DNA of 43,322 nt from DATLZB01 sp035574175 (GCA_035574175.1 DATLZB010000027.1:1-43322); one strand, 5' to 3'. Shown: positions 7,477 through 18,634, numbered from the stretch's first letter. The notes: a model not told the origin generated them from the sequence alone. Made by a program: numbers and translations.

Positions 7477-7625
7477 CGACTTGAAACCGGTCAGCTCGAA
7501 CCCACCGAGCATTGCAGCACCGGTGCCGGACACGTCAAGCACCCGAGCCGAGACCGGGTTAACCCATTCAGAAGGCTCAAGTTTCCACAGACCGGTGCGA
7601 CCCTCGACCGATCAACAGCCGAAAC

Positions 7626-8501
7626 CTAGCCGCCCGTTCCGATCAGCCGTGCGCGGATGTAGTCGAGCTGGTCGTAGTTGCCATACCTGATCATCAGCGC
7701 ACCGCTTTCCCCCGAGCCGCGGCGGATCTCGACTTTGAGGCCCAGCACGTCGGCAAGCTCCTTCTCGAAGGCGCGCGTGTCGGCGTCCTTGTCGCGCGTC
7801 TTGCGTACCTTGGTGGCCGGCGCACCGCCGTTCTGTACCAGTTCCTCGATGTCGCGGACAGTGAGCTGCTCATCGATGATGAGCTGCGCGAGCGCTTCCG
7901 CGTCGGCCCGGCCCACCAGCGCGCGCGCGTGCCCGGCCGTGAGCTTGCCCTGCTGTACGAGGGCCTGCACGCTGTCTGGCAGCCGCAGCAGTCGAAGCGT
8001 ATTGGCGAGATGACTGCGGCTCTTGCCGATCTCGTCCGCCAGCCGATCCTGCGTATAGCCGAACCGCTCCATCAGTTCGCGATAGCCGGTCGCCTCTTCG
8101 ATGGCGTTGAGGTCCGTGCGCTGCACGTTCTCGATGATGGCAAGCTCCAAGGCCTCCTGATCCCCGAGCTCGCGCACGATCACCGGCACCTGGTGCAGTC
8201 CGGCGCGCTGCGCCGCGCGCCAGCGGCGCTCGCCGGCGACGATCTCATAGCCGCCGTTGGTCACATCGGGGCGCACGACGATCGGCTGCACCAGACCCTT
8301 CTGGCGAATGGAGTCGGCAAGTTCGGCGAGCTCGTCGTCGCGAAAGTCTTTGCGCGGGTTGAGTCGGCCCGGTCGGATTTGGTCGAGCGGCACCGTCCGC
8401 TGCTCGCCGTCGGTTGGCAGCCGCGGGTCTGGCAATGTCGCCTCACCGATCAGCGACGCCAAGCCGCGGCCCAGCCGGTTCTTCTGGAGCGGGATTCCCA
8501 T
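7626..8501 (-). CDS. parB: chromosome-partitioning protein ParB
   Basis: ParB is the CTP-dependent clamp that loads at parS sites and spreads over origin-proximal DNA to drive segregation with ParA. The N-terminal segment KNRLGRGLASLIG interacts with ParA. The CTP-binding region holds GERRWRAAQ (about 90-98) and ENVQRTDLN (about 125-133). A helix-turn-helix follows near GYTQDRLADEIGKSRSHL, and the C-terminal dimer domain ends the 291-residue protein. An AGGGA ribosome-binding site precedes two adjacent starts, GTG at 8504 and ATG at 8501. The gene follows parA by 29 bp, and four parS-like sites lie within 6 kb. Confidence 0.97.
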   Translation of the reverse strand: MGIPLQKNRLGRGLASLIGEATLPDPRLPTDGEQRTVPLDQIRPGRLNPRKDFRDDELAELADSIRQKGLVQPIVVRPDVTNGGYEIVAGERRWRAAQRAGLHQVPVIVRELGDQEALELAIIENVQRTDLNAIEEATGYRELMERFGYTQDRLADEIGKSRSHLANTLRLLRLPDSVQALVQQGKLTAGHARALVGRADAEALAQLIIDEQLTVRDIEELVQNGGAPATKVRKTRDKDADTRAFEKELADVLGLKVEIRRGSGESGALMIRYGNYDQLDYIRARLIGTGG

Positions 8502-8530
8502 CACTGAAGTTCCCTTTTTATTTCAGAGGT

Positions 8531-9355
8531 TTACGCGGCTCTGATGAGACGCTCTCTATCGATAATTTCGGTTGCGAGCTTGATGTAGGCCTGGCTGCCC
8601 GGGCAGTCGTAGTCATAAAGCAGGATCGGCTTGCCGTGCGAGGGCGCCTCTGCCACGCGTACGTTGCGCGGGATCACGGTCTGATAGACCTTGGCGCCGA
8701 AGAACGCCTTTACCTCCTCGGCCACCTCACGCGACAGCCCTGTTCGGGCATCATGCATGGTAAGCACCACGCCCTGGATGTCGAGGCTCGGGTTGAGCGT
8801 GCCGCGGATCTGATCGATCGTCTCCTTGAGCTGCGAGATGCCCTCCAGCGCGAAGAACTCGCACTGCACCGGCACCAGCACCGCGTGCGCCGCCACGAGC
8901 GCGTTGAGCGTCAGCAGATTGAGCGAGGGCGGGCAGTCGATCAGTGCATAGGTGTATCCACCCTCGCCCGGCCGCGCCCGCTGGCCTGCGATCAGCGCCG
9001 TCACCGCATCGCGCAGCCGGAACATGCGGTTGCGGTCCGTCATCTGCTCAGCTTCGAAGCCGACCAGATCCTGGTTAGCCGGCACCACCGACAGGTTCGG
9101 AACTGCCGTAGGTAAGGTTGCCTGCGCAAGCGTCGCCTTGCCCATCAACACATCGTAGGTGGTAATGCGGCGCTCCGCTTCGCCGATGCCAACGCCAGTC
9201 GTTGCATTACCCTGGGCGTCGATATCGATGATGAGCACCCGCTCGCCGACCGCTGCCAGCGCCGTGCCGAGATTGATGGCCGTTGTCGTTTTGCCGACGC
9301 CGCCCTTCTGATTTGAAATCGCGAGCACTCGTAGCGTTGCCGTGGAGCCGGTCAT
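8531..9355 (-). CDS. parA: chromosome-partitioning ATPase ParA
   Basis: ParA is the Walker-type ATPase that binds DNA nonspecifically and pulls ParB-parS complexes apart. The deviant Walker A motif KGGVGKTTT begins at Lys17 with the signature lysine, and NQ precedes it as usual. IIDIDAQGNATTG is the switch I region, and YALIDCPPSL is Walker B. The length, 274 residues, is typical of the chromosomal form that lacks an N-terminal HTH. It starts three bases after rsmG stops, forming a continuous mnmG-rsmG-parA-parB run transcribed away from the origin. Confidence 0.97.
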   Translation of the reverse strand: MTGSTATLRVLAISNQKGGVGKTTTAINLGTALAAVGERVLIIDIDAQGNATTGVGIGEAERRITTYDVLMGKATLAQATLPTAVPNLSVVPANQDLVGFEAEQMTDRNRMFRLRDAVTALIAGQRARPGEGGYTYALIDCPPSLNLLTLNALVAAHAVLVPVQCEFFALEGISQLKETIDQIRGTLNPSLDIQGVVLTMHDARTGLSREVAEEVKAFFGAKVYQTVIPRNVRVAEAPSHGKPILLYDYDCPGSQAYIKLATEIIDRERLIRAA

Positions 9356-9358
9356 GGC

Positions 9359-10033
9359 TCATTTCCCCCGTTTGCGCCGCAGCTGGCGGATGACCACCAC
9401 GCTGCCGCTGGCCTCGGTCACACTCCCCACCAGCTCGGCGTCGAACCGCCAACGGATGCGAGCGTCGCTGACTTCGCGCGCCGCCGCGCGCCCCTTGAGA
9501 AAAAGCCCGACGGTCTCGGAACCGAACAGTGCTGCCGCCAACTCGAGCAGCCGGTCGAGCGGGGCGAGCGCACGCGCCGTAACCACATCCGCCGAGCCGA
9601 CACTAGCCTGAGTCTCTTCGCATTCGATTCGTGACGGCACGATGTCCACAGGCACGCCGGTGTGGCGGCTCACATCGCGCAGAAACGCAGCCTTGCGCTG
9701 GTCGCTTTCGATCAACCGAACCCGAAGGTTCGGCCGATCGGCCAGCATGATGGCGAGCACCAGCCCCGGGAACCCGCCGCCCGAGCCGAGGTCGACCAGG
9801 TTTTTGACCGAAACCGGTATAAGGGGCGCAAGCTGGGCGCTGTCAGCGAAATGCCGGTGCCAGATTTCGGTCAAAGTACTTGGAGCAACCAAGTTGACGG
9901 CTCGCTGCCACCGTCTGAGCAGTGCCTCGTAACAGGCAAGGCGATGAACGGTTTCACGTGAAACGCCGAAAGCCGCCGAAAACGCCTCTGGGCCATCGAT
10001 CCGGGCCCGCACCGGTTTTGACGTCACCCGCAC
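9359..10033 (-). CDS. rsmG: 16S rRNA (guanine527-N7)-methyltransferase RsmG
   Basis: RsmG (GidB) methylates G527 of 16S rRNA using S-adenosylmethionine. Loss of this modification gives low-level streptomycin resistance in several bacteria. The SAM-binding motif DLGSGGGFPGL lies at about 81-91 and RLIESDQRKAAFL is the next strand and loop. The chosen start is GTG at 10033, which overlaps the end of mnmG by ten bases; other starts a few codons in are possible. A perfect 14-bp parS core is embedded in the reading frame, encoding the peptide VSRET. Confidence 0.95.
   Translation of the reverse strand: MRVTSKPVRARIDGPEAFSAAFGVSRETVHRLACYEALLRRWQRAVNLVAPSTLTEIWHRHFADSAQLAPLIPVSVKNLVDLGSGGGFPGLVLAIMLADRPNLRVRLIESDQRKAAFLRDVSRHTGVPVDIVPSRIECEETQASVGSADVVTARALAPLDRLLELAAALFGSETVGLFLKGRAAAREVSDARIRWRFDAELVGSVTEASGSVVVIRQLRRKRGK
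9951..9964. promoter_or_regulatory. parS site inside rsmG
   Basis: The sequence GTTTCACGTGAAAC is a perfect palindrome and matches the central 14 bases of the consensus parS site TGTTTCACGTGAAACA. The flanking bases are G on both sides. It lies in the coding sequence of rsmG, about 0.6 kb from parA. Confidence 0.85.
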
Positions 10034-11895
10034 GCCGCGCTCCGACGCTTTCGGACGTAAGCACGAAGCAAGAACAGAGCTGCCGGCGTGACGCCGTCGA
10101 TGGCCGCGGCCTGCGCCAGCGTCACCGGGCGGTGCCGCGCAAGCTTCTGACGCACTTCCGTCGAAAGCCCCGCGATCTGCTCGTAATCCAGTCCCAGCGG
10201 TATGGCCACCGATTCGTCGCGCCTCAGCGCCGCCACGTCGGCCTCCTGTCGGCGCACGTAGGCTGCGTAACGCCCGTCGACTTCGAGCTGGGCGGCAATG
10301 GCCGGTGGCAGCGCCTCAAGTTCCGGCCAGATCGGCTTGAGACGAGCCAGATCAACCCCCCGATAGGCGAGCAGCTCGAAAGCTGAGCGCCAGCGGCCGT
10401 CACGATTGACGTCAAGTCCGTGGGACTCGGCCTCATTGGGGGTGAGCCCTAAGCGCTCAAGCAATGCCCGACCATCCGCGAGCGCCGCTTCTTTAGCGGC
10501 AAATGCGCGCGAGCGCTCCGGGCCTATACAACCTAAAGTTGCCCCAAGCGGTGTCAGGCGCTGATCTGCATTATCGGCCCTCAGCTTCAACCTGAACTCG
10601 GCGCGCGAGGTGAACATGCGGTACGGCTCGCTCACCCCTCGTGTCACGAGATCGTCGATCATCACCCCGGTGTAGGCCTCGGTCCGCGAAAGCACCAAGC
10701 TCCGTTCGCCGCCTGCCGACTTCAGCGCCGCGTTGATCCCGGCCAGCAAGCCCTGCGCCGCCGCCTCCTCGTAACCGGTGGTGCCGTTGATCTGGCCGGC
10801 GAGGAACAGTCCTGGCAAGCGCTTGACCTCAAGTGTCGGCTTAAGCTGGCGCGGATCGACGTAGTCGTACTCGATGGCATAGCCGGGTCGCTTGATCTCG
10901 ACGCGCTCGAGCCCTGGGATCGTACGCAGGAACGCCTGCTGAACATCCGCTGGTAGCGAGGTCGAGAGCCCGTTCGGATAGATCGTATCGTCGTCGAGCC
11001 CCTCCGGCTCGAGGAAAATCTGGTGCCGCTCGCGGTCGGCGAACCGCACCACTTTGTCCTCGATCGACGGGCAATAGCGCGGGCCGATGCTCGTGATCTG
11101 GCCCGAGTACATCGGCGCTCGGTGCAGGTTCTCACGGATGATGGCGTGCGTGGCTGGCGTTGTCGCGGTGATATGGCAGACGATCTGCGGATTGCTGATC
11201 CACTCGGTGAGAAACGAGAACGGAACCGGCGGCTCGTCGCCGGGTTGTGTCTCCAACGCCGCCCAGTCGATCGAGCGCGCGGCGAGCCGCGCCGGCGTTC
11301 CGGTCTTCAGTCGCCCCAGCTCGAGGCCGAGAGCCCCCAGCCGATCCGATAGTTTAAGCGCCGGTGCCTCGCCGACGCGGCCGGCCGGGATCCTGGTCTC
11401 GCCCATGTGGATAAGGCCGCGCAGGAACGTGCCCGTTGTCAGCACCACGGCCCCGGCGGTGAGGGCCGAACCATCGGCCATGACCACGCCACCTGCGGCG
11501 CCGCGCTGAACGATCAGGTCCTCGACGCCGCCTTCGATGACATGAAGACCAGCCGTCTCCCGGATCGCCCGCTGCATGGCCAGCCGGTAGAGTTTACGAT
11601 CAGCCTGCGCGCGCGGGCCCTGAACCGCCGGGCCGCGCGATCTGTTGAGCACCCGGAACTGGATCCCCGCCGCGTCCGCGACCCGACCCATGAGGCCGTC
11701 GAGCGCGTCGATCTCGCGTACGAGATGACCCTTGCCAAGACCGCCGATGGCCGGATTGCAGGACATTTCGCCGACCGTCGCGAATCGATGGGTAACGAGT
11801 GCGGTCCGCGCGCCCATGCGTGCGGCCGCCGCGGCAGCCTCACATCCGGCGTGTCCGCCACCGACCACGATCACATCGAATGACGTCCGGCGCAT
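10024..11895 (-). CDS. mnmG: tRNA uridine-5-carboxymethylaminomethyl modification enzyme MnmG
   Basis: MnmG (GidA) works with MnmE to install the cmnm5 group on U34 of tRNAs that read split codon boxes, using FAD, glycine or ammonium and methylene-THF. The FAD-binding motif VGGGHAGCEAA lies at 11-21. Family motifs include CNPAIGGLGKGHL and the run RSRGPAVQGPRAQADR. RTEAYTGVMIDDLVT, then TSRAEFRLKLRADNAD, lie later. The length of 623 residues and the C-terminal helical domain ending LRAYVRKR are standard. Its partner mnmE lies 1.2 kb upstream, separated by the Hint-domain gene, and rsmG overlaps its 3' end. Confidence 0.97.
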   Translation of the reverse strand: MRRTSFDVIVVGGGHAGCEAAAAAARMGARTALVTHRFATVGEMSCNPAIGGLGKGHLVREIDALDGLMGRVADAAGIQFRVLNRSRGPAVQGPRAQADRKLYRLAMQRAIRETAGLHVIEGGVEDLIVQRGAAGGVVMADGSALTAGAVVLTTGTFLRGLIHMGETRIPAGRVGEAPALKLSDRLGALGLELGRLKTGTPARLAARSIDWAALETQPGDEPPVPFSFLTEWISNPQIVCHITATTPATHAIIRENLHRAPMYSGQITSIGPRYCPSIEDKVVRFADRERHQIFLEPEGLDDDTIYPNGLSTSLPADVQQAFLRTIPGLERVEIKRPGYAIEYDYVDPRQLKPTLEVKRLPGLFLAGQINGTTGYEEAAAQGLLAGINAALKSAGGERSLVLSRTEAYTGVMIDDLVTRGVSEPYRMFTSRAEFRLKLRADNADQRLTPLGATLGCIGPERSRAFAAKEAALADGRALLERLGLTPNEAESHGLDVNRDGRWRSAFELLAYRGVDLARLKPIWPELEALPPAIAAQLEVDGRYAAYVRRQEADVAALRRDESVAIPLGLDYEQIAGLSTEVRQKLARHRPVTLAQAAAIDGVTPAALFLLRAYVRKRRSAACG

Positions 11896-11956
11896 AGCTT
11901 CCAGCAGGACTACTGGAACCCGGCCGCACGGTCAAAGGCCGCCGCTGCCTTCAGAA

Positions 11957-11972
11957 TGATTCACGTGAAACA
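11957..11972. promoter_or_regulatory. parS site upstream of mnmG
   Basis: TGATTCACGTGAAACA differs from the consensus TGTTTCACGTGAAACA at one base. It lies in the gap before mnmG, 17 bases from the next parS copy, so the two form a pair on nearly the same face of the helix. Confidence 0.85.
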
Positions 11973-11988
11973 TTGCCCCTGGCCGGGA

Positions 11989-12004
11989 TGATTCACGTGA
12001 AACA
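11989..12004. promoter_or_regulatory. second parS site upstream of mnmG
   Basis: The 16 bases are identical to the copy at 11957 (TGATTCACGTGAAACA), again one base off consensus. It lies in the 205-bp gap between mnmG and the Hint-domain gene. Confidence 0.85.
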
Positions 12005-12100
12005 ACCGGGACACCGTCTAGGGCCGGGTTTGCATCGAAAGTGCGAAGGCGCGGAACGAATCCCGCGCCTTCCGGTACCTGCAAACCGCTTTGAAGGAGT

Positions 12101-12895
12101 CTAGGCCGCCATGTGGCGCTCAGCGCGCTCGGCAAGCCGCTCCCAGACCAAATCCACCGGCTGCCGCCGATCGATGATCGGCGACAACGCCGTGCGTAAT
12201 CGGGAACGCAGAACGTCGCGAGTTCGACAGGCAGCGACCGCCGCGAACGGAGTTACTGAACTCGTCGCGACGCGATCTGACGCATTGTCGAAGTCGAGCT
12301 TTGAGCGGCCTCGCAATGTTTCTGCCGGCGCACCCTCTGCAAAGATCACGTCGTGACCCGCCACCTCGATGTGAAAGTACTCTATGATGTCGGAGTCGAC
12401 CGCGCACCTGGCGATGCTACGCCCGTTGATGAGCTGCCGGACCGGGATGAGCAGACCATCGAGATAAAGGGCGTGTGCATCCGACAGATAGAGGTCCGAA
12501 TGTGGGATCTCAGGCCCCAGCGCCGAGCGGGCGATCCTTACCGGCAGGATCTCGACTGGCCAACGCTCGTTGGCTTGGCGCTCAAAGCGCCGGTGACCGA
12601 TCCACGTGATCGGCTTCGCTTGGCCCGAGATGGTCTCGACCACATCGCCAACGGCCAAGCTCTCGACCGGTACCTCTCCCTTGGGAGTTCGGATACGCGT
12701 GCCAACGAGGAAGCACTTCCCCCCCACGCCGCGTCCGCCCTTGCCGATCCACCTGGGCAGAATGGCAGATGCCTTGGCCCCGCTCGCGCCAACCGCCGTG
12801 GAAACCACTGCGAGCGCCGCAATCAGCCCTCGACGGGTCGGAGCGAACCGCGATTTTTCCCCACCGACGCGTCGGGACGCACCTTCCGACACCAT
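12101..12895 (-). CDS. Tat-type exported Hint-domain protein
   Basis: This 264-residue protein begins with a basic stretch, a twin-arginine motif (PTRRGLI, Arg21-Arg22), a hydrophobic segment and a possible cleavage site after AKASA (residue 44). A Hint (hedgehog/intein) domain follows: CFLVGTRIRTPKG with the candidate nucleophile Cys61, then VESLAVGDVV, ITWIGHRRF, SDAHALYLDGLLIPVRQLING and IEYFHIEVAGHDVIFAEG. This is the pattern of the alphaproteobacterial Hint_2 group. The last 70 residues form no domain I recognise. A GGGGTGA ribosome-binding site precedes the ATG. It stands alone between mnmG and mnmE, with parS sites on both sides. Self-cleavage and export are inferences. Confidence 0.82.
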   Translation of the reverse strand: MVSEGASRRVGGEKSRFAPTRRGLIAALAVVSTAVGASGAKASAILPRWIGKGGRGVGGKCFLVGTRIRTPKGEVPVESLAVGDVVETISGQAKPITWIGHRRFERQANERWPVEILPVRIARSALGPEIPHSDLYLSDAHALYLDGLLIPVRQLINGRSIARCAVDSDIIEYFHIEVAGHDVIFAEGAPAETLRGRSKLDFDNASDRVATSSVTPFAAVAACRTRDVLRSRLRTALSPIIDRRQPVDLVWERLAERAERHMAA

Positions 12896-13057
12896 CTGAC
12901 GTCACCCCGGAATTCAAGGCACACAGGCTATCGATTGTGCCGATACAATACTGCAACACGCGTGGCCTACAAGCCCGATTTGGTAAGTTGGTTAGCCCAG
13001 CCATGTGGGCCTCACCTCTTTGCTGGACATATGGAACCCGCTTGCACCACCTCCCTT

Positions 13058-13073
13058 TGATTCACGTGAAACA
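13058..13073. promoter_or_regulatory. parS site downstream of mnmE
   Basis: TGATTCACGTGAAACA, a third copy identical to the two upstream of mnmG, lies ten bases beyond the mnmE stop codon and about 160 bases upstream of the Hint gene start. Confidence 0.85.
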
Positions 13074-13082
13074 TTGTAGGGC

Positions 13083-14426
13083 TCACTTTCCAATGCAGAA
13101 CCTCTTGAAGATCTGGTCGAGCACCGCCTCCGCATCGGTTCGCCCGGTAATCCGTCCCAGCGCCAGCGCCGCCCGCCTTAAATCCTCGGCGCGCAATTCC
13201 ACATCGCCCGGCTCAGGGGAGAGGAACGACTTAAGGCTTTCCAAGCAACCCTCCAGCGCCTCCCGATGCCGGGCCTGGGTGAGGGCGATCAACTCCCCGG
13301 TTCCTGCCCGCTCGCGCGCGATCTGAGCGAGCCGCTCCAACAGCTCGGCCAGCCCTTCGCCCGTCAGGGCGGAGACGGCGACCGCCGCCTGCCCTTCGGG
13401 CCCATGGCGGGCAGCGGTCGCAGTGAGATCGACCTTATTCATCACGCGCAGCACGGGCCGCGAACCGAAGGCGAGATCGGCCGGGATGGTCCACTCCGGC
13501 GCCAGCGCATCCATTACCCACAACAGGAGATCGGCCTCGCGGCTCCGCGCGATCGTCCTGCGGATACCCTCCCGCTCGACCTCTCCGGCGACAGGCCGTA
13601 GGCCCGCCGTGTCGCTGAGCACGATCGGTAGGCCCTCCAGATCGAGCCGTACTTCGATGACGTCGCGCGTGGTTCCCGCCTCCGCTGACACGATGGCCGC
13701 CTCCCGCCGGACCAGCGCATTGAGCAGGCTCGACTTGCCGACGTTGGGTCGCCCGGCGATAACCACCTGAAATCCCTCCCGCAGGATCTCGCCCCGGTGG
13801 CCGTCATCGAGGTGCCCTTCGATCGCCGCGGCGAGCCGGCCGGCAATCCCTCTGGCTTGCACCACAGCGTCGGCCGCGACGTCCGCTTCGTCCGAGAAGT
13901 CGATCGCCGCCTCGATGAGCGCAAGCGCCGAGATCACCTCCTCGCGCCAGCCCTCGTAGAGTCGCGCCAAGGCTCCACCCGCCTGGCGCACCGCCTGCCG
14001 CCGTTGAGCTTCGGTCTCCGCTTCAATCAGATCGGCAAGACCCTCCACCGCCGTCAGATCGAGCTTGCCGTTCTCGAAGGCGCGCCGCGTGAACTCCCCG
14101 GGTTTGGCAAGCCGGCAGAGGCCGGATGCCTGCAGAGACCTGAGGACGGCCGCGATCACCGCCCGGCCGCCATGAACGTGAAGCTCAGCAAGGTCCTCTC
14201 CGGTTTCGCTGCGCGGCCCCGGAAACCAGAGCACCAGTCCGCTGTCAATCTCCTCCCCGCTCGTCCCATCTAGGATGCGACGGAGCGCGGCAACCCGCGG
14301 CCGGGGTCGGCCGCCGCACATGCGCTCAAGCACCACCCCCGCGTTGGGCCCCGAGATGCGGACGACCGCCACCGCCGATATTCCGGGCGCGCTCGAGAGG
14401 GCGCAGATCGTATCGGTGTCCTGCAT
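13083..14426 (-). CDS. mnmE: tRNA modification GTPase MnmE
   Basis: MnmE (TrmE) is the GTPase partner of MnmG in tRNA wobble-uridine modification. The N-terminal folate-binding domain (about 1-115) contains ELHVHGG and KPGEFTRRAFENGKLDLT. The inserted G domain has G1 GRPNVGKSS (225-233), the GTTRD switch (251-255), DTAG (272-275) and NKVD (330-333). The protein ends FCIGK, the conserved C-terminal Cys motif needed for activity. I start at the ATG of MQDTDTICAL, giving 447 residues; 14 extra residues upstream up to 14468 have no match to the family. The start is divergent from the thioredoxin-domain gene with about 83 bp between. Confidence 0.96.
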   Translation of the reverse strand: MQDTDTICALSSAPGISAVAVVRISGPNAGVVLERMCGGRPRPRVAALRRILDGTSGEEIDSGLVLWFPGPRSETGEDLAELHVHGGRAVIAAVLRSLQASGLCRLAKPGEFTRRAFENGKLDLTAVEGLADLIEAETEAQRRQAVRQAGGALARLYEGWREEVISALALIEAAIDFSDEADVAADAVVQARGIAGRLAAAIEGHLDDGHRGEILREGFQVVIAGRPNVGKSSLLNALVRREAAIVSAEAGTTRDVIEVRLDLEGLPIVLSDTAGLRPVAGEVEREGIRRTIARSREADLLLWVMDALAPEWTIPADLAFGSRPVLRVMNKVDLTATAARHGPEGQAAVAVSALTGEGLAELLERLAQIARERAGTGELIALTQARHREALEGCLESLKSFLSPEPGDVELRAEDLRRAALALGRITGRTDAEAVLDQIFKRFCIGK

Positions 14427-14509
14427 AAACGCGAGTTTCGGGTTGTGATCGCGGCCGCGAAGAACCACGTGTTAGTGAAAACCACGCCACCAATACTGCG
14501 GAGCGCCGG

Positions 14510-16552
<2,043 letters not shown>

Positions 16553-16601
16553 TCGTCGGGCCCTTCACCATCCACCAAGCCGGCATGAACGCCGCCGGGC
16601 C

Positions 16602-17159
16602 CTACGCCTTCAGGAACTCGTCTGCCGTGAACAGGTGCGAGAAGGAGATGCCCTGTTTCCTGAAGAACTCGGTTGCACCCTCCTGCCGGTCCACGACCGA
16701 CAGCACGAGCACCACGCTAGCGCCAGCGTCCCGCGCCGCGCGCACCGCAGCCATGGCCGACTCGCCTGTCGTCGTAACATCCTCCAGAACGACGACCTTC
16801 TTGCCGGCAACCTCGTTAGCCTCGACGAGCCGCCGCGTGCCGTGATCCTTGACGTTCTTGCGGACGAAGAAGCCGGGCAGCGGCCGGCCAGCCTCGCCGC
16901 TGCACATGACCACCGTGGCAATGAGCGGTACCGCACCCATTTCCAGGCCGCCGATGAGGTCGACATCAACGCCCTCAAGGCGATGCAGCACCAGCCGGGC
17001 AAGCAGCCCCGCGCCCTCTGGATGGAACATGGTGGGTTTCAAGTCGAGGTAGTACTCGCTCTCCTTGCCGGAGGCGAGCTTCACTCGTCCGCGTCGGAAT
17101 GATCGCTGTTTGATGATTGCAAACGCCCGCGCCCGGCTTTCGGACAGGTCCTGCTTCAT
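16602..17159 (-). CDS. pyrE: orotate phosphoribosyltransferase PyrE
   Basis: PyrE joins orotate to PRPP to give orotidine monophosphate in pyrimidine synthesis. The protein has 185 residues from the ATG at 17159; an upstream start at 17189 adds ten residues without family support. The PRPP-binding motif VVVLEDVTTTGES is at about 122-134. The loop RKNVKDHGTRR carries the catalytic lysines that are contributed to the neighbouring subunit. LASGKESEYYLDLK is the conserved N-terminal orotate region. It lies between the DUF255 gene and rho, an uncommon place for it. Confidence 0.95.
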   Translation of the reverse strand: MKQDLSESRARAFAIIKQRSFRRGRVKLASGKESEYYLDLKPTMFHPEGAGLLARLVLHRLEGVDVDLIGGLEMGAVPLIATVVMCSGEAGRPLPGFFVRKNVKDHGTRRLVEANEVAGKKVVVLEDVTTTGESAMAAVRAARDAGASVVLVLSVVDRQEGATEFFRKQGISFSHLFTADEFLKA

Positions 17160-17256
17160 CAGACGTTGGCCCCCAGGCCACCGGCGCAATCGGGGAATCG
17201 GGTCCCCACTCTAGCGATACTGAACATGCCGGCAAGCGCTCCGGCGGCATTGCCAA

Positions 17257-18531
17257 CTACACGTTTGGCGCGCTCATCGACTGGAAGAACTCGGCATTGG
17301 TCTTGGTCTTCTGCAGCCGGTCGATTAGGAACTCAATGGCGTCCATCGTCCCCATTGGATTGAGGATGCGCCTCAGCACATACATCTTTCTGAGCTGCTC
17401 CTTGGGCACCAGCAGCTCCTCCTTGCGCGTACCGGACTTCGCGATGTCGATGGCCGGAAACACCCGCTTGTCGGACACCTTGCGGTCGAGAACGATCTCG
17501 CTGTTGCCGGTGCCCTTGAACTCCTCGAAGATCACCTCGTCCATGCGTGAGCCGGTGTCGATCAAAGCGGTGGCGATGATGGTGAGCGAACCGCCCTCCT
17601 CGATGTTGCGGGCCGCACCGAAGAATCGCTTGGGCCGCTGCAGTGCGTTTGAATCGACGCCGCCGGTCAGTACCTTGCCCGAGGACGGCACTACCGTGTT
17701 GTAGGCCCGTCCAAGCCGGGTGATGGAGTCCAGCAGGATCACCACGTCGCGTTTGTGCTCGACGAGGCGCTTCGCCTTCTCGATCACCATCTCCGAGACC
17801 TGGACGTGCCGGGAGGGCGGCTCATCGAACGTCGAAGAGATCACCTCGCCCTTGACCGAACGCTGCATGTCGGTGACCTCCTCGGGCCGCTCATCGATCA
17901 GCAGCACGATCAGATAGCACTCGGGGTGGTTCGCGGTGATCGAATGGGCAATGTTCTGCAACAGCACGGTTTTGCCGGTGCGCGGTTGCGCCACGATCAG
18001 CGCGCGCTGGCCTTTGCCGAGCGGCGCCACGATATCGATGACCCGTGCCGAGAGATCTTTGATGGTCGGGTCCTCGATCTCCATCTTCAGCCACTTTGTG
18101 GGATAGAGCGGCGTCAGGTTATCGAAGTGGACCTTGTGGCGGACCTTCTCGGGGTCCTCGAAGTTGATCTTGTTGACCTTGAGCAGCGCGAAGTAGCGCT
18201 CGCCTTCCTTCGGACTGCGGATCTGACCCTCGACAGTATCGCCGGTGCGCAACGCGAACCGTCTGATCTGGGACGGTGAAACATAGATGTCGTCCGGCCC
18301 GGCCAAGTAGTTTGCATCCGGCGATCGCAAGAATCCGAATCCATCCTGCAGGACTTCCACAACACCGCTTCCGGTAATCTGTATGTCTTTCGATGCAAGT
18401 TGCTTGAGCACAGCAAACATCAATTCTTGTTTTCTCATCGTACTGGCGTTCTCGACGCCGTGCTCTTCGGCAAAAGCCAGTAATTCTGTTGGCGACTTGG
18501 TCTTGAGTTCTTGCAGCGTCATCTCGGTCAT
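17257..18531 (-). CDS. rho: transcription termination factor Rho
   Basis: Rho is the hexameric RNA helicase that ends transcription at C-rich sites. The protein is 424 residues from the ATG of MTEMTLQELK, typical for the family. The N-terminal helical part is followed by the primary RNA-binding OB fold with GFGFLRS (65-71). The P-loop AQPRTGKTVL is at about 181-190, and LIDERPEEVTDM, DEPPSRH and the arginine-finger region follow. A longer frame reaches 18702 but runs through the leader. A 217-bp gap separates it from hemJ and contains a candidate promoter and two hairpins. Confidence 0.97.
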   Translation of the reverse strand: MTEMTLQELKTKSPTELLAFAEEHGVENASTMRKQELMFAVLKQLASKDIQITGSGVVEVLQDGFGFLRSPDANYLAGPDDIYVSPSQIRRFALRTGDTVEGQIRSPKEGERYFALLKVNKINFEDPEKVRHKVHFDNLTPLYPTKWLKMEIEDPTIKDLSARVIDIVAPLGKGQRALIVAQPRTGKTVLLQNIAHSITANHPECYLIVLLIDERPEEVTDMQRSVKGEVISSTFDEPPSRHVQVSEMVIEKAKRLVEHKRDVVILLDSITRLGRAYNTVVPSSGKVLTGGVDSNALQRPKRFFGAARNIEEGGSLTIIATALIDTGSRMDEVIFEEFKGTGNSEIVLDRKVSDKRVFPAIDIAKSGTRKEELLVPKEQLRKMYVLRRILNPMGTMDAIEFLIDRLQKTKTNAEFFQSMSAPNV

Positions 18532-18634
18532 CGAGGTGCTCCAAGGCCTGGCAGGACAAATGAGGCGGGCGAGACGTGGGTTGCCGAGCCGGCCGAAAGG
18601 GGGGAGTTTGGTGCGCGGGACGCCCTTTTGTACC

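Noticed and set aside
12598..12615. CCGATC-CACGT-GATCGG inverted repeat that resembles parS
   Set aside because: It shares only CACGTG with parS, lacks the TTTC/GAAA shoulders and lies inside the Hint coding frame.
16553..16601. GGGCCC-containing inverted repeat between the DUF255 gene and pyrE
   Set aside because: The arms are short, about 30 bases apart and without a T-tract, so a terminator is not supported.
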